Source: Amphirosellinia nigrospora
Lineage: Eukaryota; Ascomycota; Sordariomycetes; Xylariales; Xylariaceae
DNA: 64,000 nt
Direction: 5' to 3'
NCBI GenBank assembly: GCA_004123355.1
Contig: SCHM01000007.1
Span: 930,001 to 994,000 of the forward strand
Part shown: positions 56,909 to 64,000 of the stretch, in pieces
Numbering within the stretch: the stretch's first letter is position 1
Layout of the letters: each line of letters starts with the position of its first letter
Notes under the pieces: generated by a model
Databases searched by the model: none
The model's input: the letters and a program-made list of their open reading frames with translations, nothing else
What the model was told of the DNA's origin: nothing
Made by a program: the position numbers and the translations under genes

Positions 56909-58319
56909 ATGTGCGAATGCTATTATAGACTGTTCACCACCCACGAAGCAGACTGCGATCTTCTCCTTTCCTTGTTCATCCCATCTTCCTCGTTAGCCTG
57001 CTATGGACACAACTCGAAATCTACCTCGGACGGTCATTCCGTGCCCATACTCATTGACCAAATGAACATCCACCAGGTGCTTGACCTCCTCCCTCATCCC
57101 AAGGGACCTGACAAGGCAGAGGCCAGCACAAGAATCACCAACCACATGATTTCGATTTGCAAGCGTAGGAAGACCCTTTTCAAACATGGAGACTATATGC
57201 ATAAGGTCCTTGGTATCGACGTATACCAGGTCCTAGGCTTCCGTGGCAAGATGTGGATCTACCAGTCTGCTGGCGAGGCATGGCCTCCTTCAAGAAAAAG
57301 GATCATAAGTCTTCACTCTCTTTTTGGTACCTCCATTAGAACTAGTTCACTGATGATGGATGATGATTAGCGATTAGTTATCCGGTGAAGATTGTGACTC
57401 CTGATCAGCTGTCTCCGGGGACGGCACGTAAACGCAACCACAACGTCGTCCACCACAGCGGGGACGACGGGGACGAAGTTGCTTCGCCCATTCCTCAGCC
57501 GGTGCGCCAAGACATGAACGTCATTCATAACGGCGCGGAAGACGTGGACGACGAAGCCCCCTCGGATATCGGAGATGTGGGATCGCCTGCACGTATTCCT
57601 GCCCTGTATATACATGAAATCGTTCTAACCTTCGACTCTAGTTCGCATCCAGTCCAACTTTGCCTTATGACCCCTTTACCTCTGCCGTTCCACAGCCACG
57701 AAAAGGGGTTATTCAATATCCCACGCAGGAAGTCTTCCAGTTTGCTCCAACACCCCAGCGGCAAGCAGAGGCTGAGATGGACCTAAACGGCGTTTTCGAT
57801 AGTGACAACAGTAACGATAGTGCCAGCGGTTTTGGTGATGACGGCACGGACGATGAAGACATCTACGCCGATGCCAATTTCTCGCTTTTGCGAGTCACAC
57901 GGCCACAGCCTGTCCATCTCCCCACTCCTGCTGCTCCTGTTGCACTCTCCACGCCGGCCCCTGGCCCCGTCTTGGAGCCCAAGACACCAAGGAAGAGGGG
58001 CTCGCACTTTATGGATGACAATAATAATTGTTGATTGTATAAACGGTTGGAGCTAGAAGAGCGAGAAGTGTCTCTAGAGTCCCTATCTCATATGTCGTGT
58101 CGTTCGTCTCCTCCACCGGCAAGCCCACCAAGAACCCCCGGTGTTCTGAACGCTACCCACACGCGCCGCTTTTTTACACCGAAGACACCGGACACCCCTT
58201 GCCCGCCACCGCGCCATGGAAGGCCTGCCGGAAGGCCTGCTAGTAACGCTCCTACTCGTGCCACTCGCCTGATCGTCGAGATCCCTAGTTCCAGGGGGTT
58301 CATGCCGAACTTGACGTAA
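56909..58319 (+). pseudogene. Low-complexity ORFan, frameshifted
   Basis: ATG 56909 opens a 153-codon frame (MCECYYRLFTTHEADCDLL, DQMNIHQVLDLLPHPKGPDK, MHKVLGIDVYQVLGFRGKMW). After shifts near 57365 and 57655 it continues as disordered acidic/Pro-rich sequence (SGDDGDEVASPIPQPVRQD, SDNSNDSASGFGDDGTDDED, PRTPGVLNATHTRRFFTPKT). It ends at TAA 58317-58319. The first ~140 residues look folded and include a DVYQVLGFRGKMW-like motif; the rest resembles a nuclear disordered tail with TPKTP phosphorylation-like motifs. No family known. Confidence 0.45.
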
Positions 58320-58796
58320 GCGACGACGACGAGTCGGTACATAGCAGTCTCTGTTCTACGCTCATGCGTACGTATCCTTGTACACATCGGTTCTGTTTTT
58401 CGTTCGTTTCTCCTAATGTTTGGTCCATCTGTTCCGCTGTATGTGAAGGTTATTCCGGTAATGTAATGAGGTCAGGTACACAACTGAGGTGTGTTTTCTA
58501 TCTTTGAGGTAGTAATAGTCAATTGAGTCTGTTTAGTTTGGGATGCGTCACTCCTTATACGCCCCCTTATGGTAGCTTGTCTTGTTAACATTTGTAAAAT
58601 GTACGATTGTATAGGTGAAATTTAGTGAATCTGTTACGTGTTCTTTATTCACGATGATGAACTGTATAAGGAGGAATTATAGGTAACATTACGTACATAC
58701 AAATATATGGCGCCTTATGATCGCGACCATGACCGTACAACACTCTCTATGCCCCAAGGATACAGACGTCGGGCCACATGATAAGATCATCCTTAG
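58320..58796. other. Convergent 3' spacer
   Basis: No gene; lies between two convergent ORFans. Confidence 0.4.
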
Positions 58797-59135
58797 CTAT
58801 ATCGTAAAGTACAGTCGTACCTTTGGATGTGTACATGCTCCAGGGCTAGGCGCAGGTGTGTGATCTAACAACGGGAACATCGTTCTCGTTTCCTTCATTG
58901 CGTCTTCATCCGCACTCACACCGTCATCCGGCGAGCCCAACAACTTGGTGTAAAAGTGCGCAGCACGAATAAGGGCGGCCTCGTACATTCTCTGGCTCCA
59001 CTCTGTCGGCGCGATGCAAGCGGCGTGTAAAAAGCCGTCTTCTCCTACCTCGGCGCCTTTGTCAAGAATGGGTTGCAGCGAGCAGCTCATCTCGTCAAGC
59101 GTGTCCCTAAGCGCCGCGTGGCCAGCAGCCTGAGC

Positions 59136-59392
59136 TAGGGTTCAGAAATAGGTACCCAAAAAACCCCATAGGTTTTTTGAATAGGTAGAAAAAAACCCAC
59201 GCATACAAAATTTAGCAGCAAAAAAAATGTACTAATCTTTTGTACTAATCTGAAATTTAAGAAATGATGTTCTTTTTGCTTTATATTCTTTTTAAACAAT
59301 GTTAGTTTTATGGGTTTTTTTTACCCATGGCACCCACTTGGGTTTTTATGGGTGGTGGGTTATTGGGTTTTGGGTAAAAAGTCCAAACCCTA
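59136..59392. mobile_element. hAT-type MITE (257 bp) with 8-bp target duplication
   Basis: Exact GCCTGAGC at 59128-59135 and 59393-59400. Ends TAGGGTTCAGAAATAGGTAC and, inverted, TAGGGTTTGGACTTTTTACC: imperfect inverted repeats starting TAGGGTT and sharing TACCCAAAA. AT-rich and non-coding. An 8-bp duplication with TAGGG-type ends is characteristic of hAT elements. Confidence 0.87.
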
Positions 59393-59556
59393 GCCTGAGC
59401 GGCCTGCGCAGCTTGGCCTGCCTCAATATGTTCTTTCAGTTGAGTACCGGCCTCTGCGATGGTGCCCTGGGCCGCCTGAACATGCTCGCACATGGCCCGC
59501 ACGGCGCCGTGGACAGATTGCACGTTCTGGCTGGCTGTTGTGATCTCTTTGCGCGC

Positions 59557-59733
59557 TGTCACGGTAAAGTGGACACTGCCCCTTAGATGAAGCTATTCCC
59601 AAGGGGTATATAGACCCATATGGGGATATTCGGAGGTTAGGTCACGTGATCGCGTACACAGGTCTATATATAGGGGGCCGCGCCCACACACACAGAAATA
59701 TTAGCTTTTTGACCCCTGCAGATCTCCGTGACA
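59557..59733 (+). mobile_element. Solo LTR family E, copy 2 (177 bp)
   Basis: TGTCACGGTAAAGTGG to TCTCCGTGACA. Flanks are GCGC (before) and GCGCT (after), a 4-5-bp duplication depending on the exact edge. Sits inside the coiled coil of the ORFan. Confidence 0.83.
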
Positions 59734-62204
59734 GCGCTCTACCATGAAATCGTTGCGGATCAACGTGTTGGCATCGCCTGTCGCGCTTAACTGTTGGCGG
59801 ACGGAGTCGATCTCATGCAGACCGGACTTGAGATCGTCGCATGTCGACTGATTCCCTCTGATCGCTTTTTGAAGGGCTTCGATCTTCTTGTCAAGCTCGC
59901 TTACTGTACGAGATACACGGACGAAATCGAACTCGGATGCGAGTACGTGCCGGACATCGTCTTGCGTCAAAGTAGCGGCATGCGCTTGTTTCAAATCGGC
60001 CAAGCTAGCACGTATCGTATGGACTGTCGTAATCATACCGGACTGCTGGTCTAGTAGTTGTGTTACGTTTGTGGCGTCGGCGTATGTCCGCAAGGAAGCC
60101 TTGGTCTCCTCTCGAAGCTGCGTAATAGCGTTCTCTGTTTGCACTTGATATGATTTGAATTGTTCTTCTAGATCGGTTTTCGTCATATCTCCAAGCTTTA
60201 GGATCTTGGCCGGCCTCTCTAGCCCGTTCAGATCGTACTTTCGCTTTACCGGAACATACTTTCTCCCAGCAAAAGGATCACTCTTGTTATACGGGGTCGA
60301 AGCCAGTGGCCGGCGATCGCTCTTTTGGGATGAGACCGGGACAGGAGTGCTAGCACGGTTTGACGTCGGGGGAGGGCGGGACTTAGTCGAGCCGTGGGCG
60401 CGGGAGCCTCGAGCTCGGTCTGGCGCGGTGCTTGGGCCGAGACATGAGTCATGTTGGGCTCCTTGCGGGCCAGGTCGTTAAATAGCGCAGCAAGTCCGCG
60501 CGCGATATCGCGTTCCCCCTCGCTTGATTCACTCGCCTCATCTTCAACAACAATAGGCAGTGGACTTAGCTGGGCGGCTTTTTCCGAGCCCCTATTCTCA
60601 GCAGGGCCATGTCTTTTTTGGTAGGCGTGCCATTGCTCGTCTGCGAGTATATGTCGGACGTTTGCGTGGGATGCAGAAGACATCGTTGTTGCCACCGACT
60701 CAGTTTAGGCACGCCCGAGATCTCGTCAAGGCAAAGCGCATCGCGGAACGTGGCGGTCGCTGAGTCTCGTTCGCCCCAGCGTCCTCTGCATCCAAGAGGG
60801 CTGCCTTGGTGCGACGCCTGTCAAAGGCGATAACGAGACTCGCGTACCGGACCAAGAGGGGGTCCATGAAGACTTCATGAAAATAGGCGGTCTGCTGGTC
60901 ACAGAGACTTCTAAATCGCATGGCGGCTGCAGGTCCCATGCGACCACCACTGCCGACAAGCTCGCCTACCCAGTCCGTCACCACCCTCCACGCGATATAT
61001 TCAGAGTTCTTGCCGAGGGCTTGAATAGCGATCAGCAGAAGGCCGTCCCGCTGGGTTTCACCGTCCTCCATATCCAGTAACAAGTATACCATAGGATCAG
61101 TTTGTTTACCGTATCTTGCTTGAGTTGGTAAAGAACGCGCAACTACGGAAGAAGAGCGACTGGACGACGGTCTGTTCTTCGCGATTCTCGATACTGCTTA
61201 TTTGCCAAGTCCAAAACGTGAACCAACTCACGAGCAGATCGTCGTCGCCGTCCCTTGTCAGTTCGTTCCGCAGCCAATTCTTCAACTCGGGTAGGTCGAT
61301 CTCGGCGGGTGACCACAACTGCTCCCGGAGTCGGGTATCGCTGGCGCTAGGGATTTCAGGAAGGTCTGACACATTGACTTCGTTGCTCGTTTCTAGGATG
61401 TCGGTCTTCTGCGTCCATTCCGGTAAGTAGGGTCACATATTGATCCTTGCTGCCACGAACGCGTCCCCGAACAACTTGTCGTAATCGGCCAGAAAGTCCA
61501 CCTCGGATTCGCGCCTCTCGGGCGGCGCGAAGATCATGACCATGTCTTTCGCCTGGATCCCGGCCCAAAACCCGCCGCCTTGAACATGGAATGCAGTACG
61601 ATTATCCATCATCCATCCAAGCCCCAGCCTTCCAATGCGCTCCATATACTTATGATCGGGATAATCCATAATCAGAAGGGTCAGAACGCCCGCCGGCGAG
61701 AGAAGCCCAGGGATCTTGCGGAAGGCCTTTTTGTATGTTTGATGATCCGTTCGGCCGCGGGCTGTGTTTAAGGCGTCTCGCCAGGTGTGGCCCAGTTCCA
61801 TGAACTTCTCAATCTCTTGAAGCCAGGTGTTGGCATCTTTCGTCGCCTTGTGTCGAGATGGGTATTGTTCGGTAATGTGGCGTAACAGGTGATCCATCAC
61901 CTCGCTGCCGTCGATATGGCCGTATCGGCCCGTGGGGCCTCGAGGCAGGTAGTCGCGGAAAAAAGGTATAGGCTCTGGCTAGCATTCTTGCTTGGGCATC
62001 GTACGCTTGATGGGCGTCGCCGTCGCTCTTGTTGACTTCGGATTTCTCGTAGATGGCCCACGCCAGGCGAAAGAACCAATCATGTTTTTTTTCTGCTTTG
62101 ATTACATTAATATTAATCGACTTGGAAAAGGCTGGTACGCGAGCCAGAGGCAGCCAATTGGGTGATTCGGTCACTTTCGATCGCGACCACGTCGATTCCG
62201 GCAT

Positions 62205-62900
62205 GGTGGATTGAGAGTGAGAGGTAGAGGACACGGCGTTGTAGGGGTGGACATCGCGGAAGGAAAACAGAATAGAAAAAGTGTACTCTTCGTACTCGCC
62301 GGAGACAGAAGCCGATTTGCACGTTCAAGTTTCATGCATACATGAGACTACTACCTAGGTAGGTAGTGAGAATGAGTTTATCGGGTACTGTAGGGGTGGA
62401 TGGTACCCATAGGCCCTAATTACAACCACTTGGTACAGTACTACCTACTATGCCTCAAAAAATCCAGCAAGAAGAGAATGCACAGGCCACAAACCGAGTA
62501 CACTCATATCTATCTGGCAGTATTGGAATATGCACGTACGCGAAATGGACAGACAGTACGTCACAAACACCTCATTTTTCGTGCCCTGGGAAAGACGTCT
62601 GTGTCACTTTAAAACGAAGCCGTCGATTTCCAGGTCGATTACGGTACTTGGCACTTTAAGTTCGACTAAGCAGAATCGGGAAAGATACCTAGCATTCAGC
62701 AGGGGTGGCAGTTTGCACGTTACCTGTTCTGGGTTTATCTGTGTAGATCATTGGAAGCGCTAAACTTAGTTGCCGAGGGTTACCCCGGACTAGAATGGAG
62801 GATTTCATTTCACTCTCGGCTTATAGTACCGTAGAGACAAACCTGTCAACAGGAATAACACACCAAAAAAAAAAACAAAAAAAAAAAAGGTAGGTCTAGG
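62205..62900. other. Spacer with A-tracts and TACCTAGGTAGGTA
   Basis: TACCTAGGTAGGTAG at 62353-62367; A-rich tract at 62864-62888. No gene called. Confidence 0.4.
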
Positions 62901-63721
62901 TCACAGATTACCCGCCAGGCTATCAGCTCTTTTTTTCGTCCGAAGACGTGCGCTTTGGCGCTGGCGCTTGGCAGGCCTCTCCACTACTGTGACGCTGCCA
63001 TCAAGATCAGTCATGGTAGTTCTCTTGACGACACTGAGAACTTGAAGCCCAGCACAGCACCAATTGTATTTGGCCATTGGTGGAAATATTGTTCGGCGGC
63101 TTTCCGGAGCTCGGCTTCCGACTCGCTGTGGGCGATTTCGTACACAAGGCTTGGGTACAAGGCTTCCTATAAATCCAGTCAGCATGTGATGACATAACAT
63201 GACAGGAGGGTAGTGTGACGGGCATGACGGGACGGACAAAAGGCCGGGAGTACAAGGGATGTAGTGCTTACACCAAAGTAGATCTACCCGTCAGGGTTCC
63301 TTCGCCAATAGATCTTTCTTGACAGAACTGTGAGCTCCTAATGCAATATTGTCGATGAGACCGGCAACAGCAGATATCCGAGCAGCCAAGTCATCAAGTT
63401 GGCGAGAAATTACAATGTCGAGTTGAATTTTGAAGCATTCGTGAATAGGATCATCCATAAGTAGCAAAACAAGCTCGCCCGAGTCGGCGTTCCACCTCAA
63501 CCGAAGGCGATGTTCGAAGAACTCTCGAAAGCCGGGTTGTCGTTCGCTCCTTCGGCCTGTGTGCCCTCCAACTGTCTCGACACGACCTGAATAACCTCTC
63601 GAAAAGCGGACTGGTCCTTGACCAATCTCTCGAGTCCAGAGTCCGAATCTGTCTCCATTGTGGTGTTGTCCGCTCCGGATCCAGTGTCCGAATGGGTGGC
63701 GATGGGGAGCTGTTTTGGCAA
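62901..63721 (-). pseudogene. Unidentified two-exon gene
   Basis: Reads leftward. Exon 1 (63721-63274) has METDSDSG, LVKDQSAFREVIQVVSRQLE, a shift near 63520, then FFEHRLRLRWNADSGELVLL and CFKIQLDIVISRQLDDLAAR. It meets a TGA (EP-stop-RVDL) before a canonical intron (63167-63273, GTGTAAGC donor, TTTATAG acceptor). Exon 2 reads EALYPSLVYEIAHSESEAEL, RKAAEQYFHQWPNTIGAVLG, then a basic C-terminus (RPAKRQRQSARLRTKKRADS) ending at 62901. The two exons need a 1-nt correction to join. No ATG at the 5' end, so a first exon may lie under or beyond the LTR at 63773. No family recognised; the basic tail suggests a nuclear protein. Confidence 0.5.
63167..63273 (-). other. Intron (107 bp)
   Basis: On the minus strand GTGTAAGC donor and GGATTTATAG acceptor with a GCTGAC branch-like site. 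Confidence 0.65.
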
Positions 63722-63772
63722 GTATTAGAACACCGGGGGGCCGTTGATACCTAGTGTCCCTCCTCACTGCTG

Positions 63773-63993
63773 TGTCACGGATAAGTGGGTCTATGGTGAG
63801 CCCAGGGACTGGGGCTCGCCCTAACTATAGTCCGAATGATCACTTACTGGTAAGTATATATAGGATCATGACACACTTATCCCAAGTATATAGAACTTCT
63901 ACTTTAGATCATCTGAATACACTTTACTTGAGCCCCTCTGGAGAGTGCACTGGTTCACTTCCTATGCTAGATCGTATCCACAAATACGTGACA
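63773..63993 (-). mobile_element. Solo LTR family B, copy 4 (221 bp)
   Basis: TGTCACGGATAAGTGG to AATACGTGACA with exact TGCTG on both sides (63768-63772 and 63994-63998). Inverted relative to copies 1 and 2. Confidence 0.9.
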
Positions 63994-64000
63994 TGCTGAA

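Larger units (their letters stand above)
58797..62204 (-). pseudogene. Large coiled-coil ORFan (~1000 residues) with two nested insertions
   Basis: Reads leftward from ATG 62204 (MPESTWSRSKVTESPNWLPL). The N-terminal region is helical, with KSININVIKAEKKHDWFFRL and, after a shift near 61900, MDHLLRHITEQYPSRHKATK and a GGGFWAGIQAKDMVMIF block. After 61433 it continues LPEIPSASDTRLREQLWSPA and DDLLVSWFTFWTWQISSIEN, then (60700-61092) YLLLDMEDGETQRDGLLLIA. A linker (~60690-60250) is disordered. The C-terminal ~350 residues form a long coiled coil (FKSYQVQTENAITQLREETK to EIDSVRQQLSATGDANTLIR), cut by a solo LTR (59557-59733), and resume TTASQNVQSVHGAVRAM. A hAT-like MITE (59136-59392) cuts again before HAALRDTLDEMSCSLQPILD. 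About five frameshifts and a TAG/TAA or two. No family recognised. Confidence 0.6.

Noticed and set aside
1-64000. CRISPR array, bacterial operons, riboswitches
   Set aside because: Introns, fungal families and lack of regularly spaced repeats show a eukaryotic nuclear sequence.
1-64000. Starship-type giant element with a DUF3435 tyrosine recombinase captain
   Set aside because: No tyrosine-recombinase motifs (R..HxxR..Y) were found in any frame I read, and no captain-like gene sits at an edge.

Overview
The window looks like a transposon-rich, gene-poor accessory region of a filamentous ascomycete (Pezizomycotina). Short GT..AG introns (47-107 bp) with CTAAC-type branch sites, a FunK1 kinase, a Clr5-like helix-turn-helix integrase, a chromodomain Ty3/gypsy fragment, a Tad-like LINE and an AbfB-type arabinofuranosidase all point that way. 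In-frame stops are mostly C-to-T changes (CAG to TAG, CAA to TAA, CGA to TGA), as expected from RIP or methyl-C deamination. Almost every long gene is broken by small indels, so most loci are called pseudogenes. Unpolished assembly error is the main alternative for the homopolymer indels.

Layout. 1-5 kb: a broken HTH-integrase transposase, a MULE transposase relic and a Ty3 integrase/chromodomain tail. 5-12 kb: a gypsy LTR with polypurine tract, an asparaginyl-tRNA synthetase fragment, a long SNF2-like helicase pseudogene and a LINE relic. 12-20 kb: an ORFan, an Hsp70-like fragment and a ZZ-finger fragment. 20-25 kb: a decayed Ty3/gypsy pol split by a tiny solo LTR, then a Ulp1-like protease pseudogene. 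27-31 kb: an RRM-like gene with an internal 370-bp duplication and a truncated SPT5 copy. 32-38 kb: a FunK1 pseudogene, a long-TIR TA-flanked MITE and a second Ulp1-like protease. 38-46 kb: a LINE fragment, two divergent genes for membrane/coiled-coil proteins and another coiled-coil gene. 47-56 kb: a GH54 arabinofuranosidase pseudogene, two PC4/Sub1 fragments, a second Hsp70-like fragment, a C2H2 fragment and a ZZ-finger pseudogene. 57-64 kb: ORFans, including a roughly 1000-residue coiled-coil ORFan carrying two insertions, a hAT-like MITE and a solo LTR.

The strongest direct signals are small insertions with exact target-site duplications: three 110-bp TGTCA..TGACA elements, two copies of a 220-bp family, two copies of a 245-349-bp family, and the hAT-like MITE. 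Several lie inside identifiable reading frames, which gives a relative order of insertions. No intact operon-like or complete novel system is visible. The best candidates for undescribed biology are the large ORFan at 58.8-62.2 kb, the divergent membrane/coiled-coil pair at 40.3-43.4 kb, and the recurring SNF2-like/Ulp1-like accessory genes.
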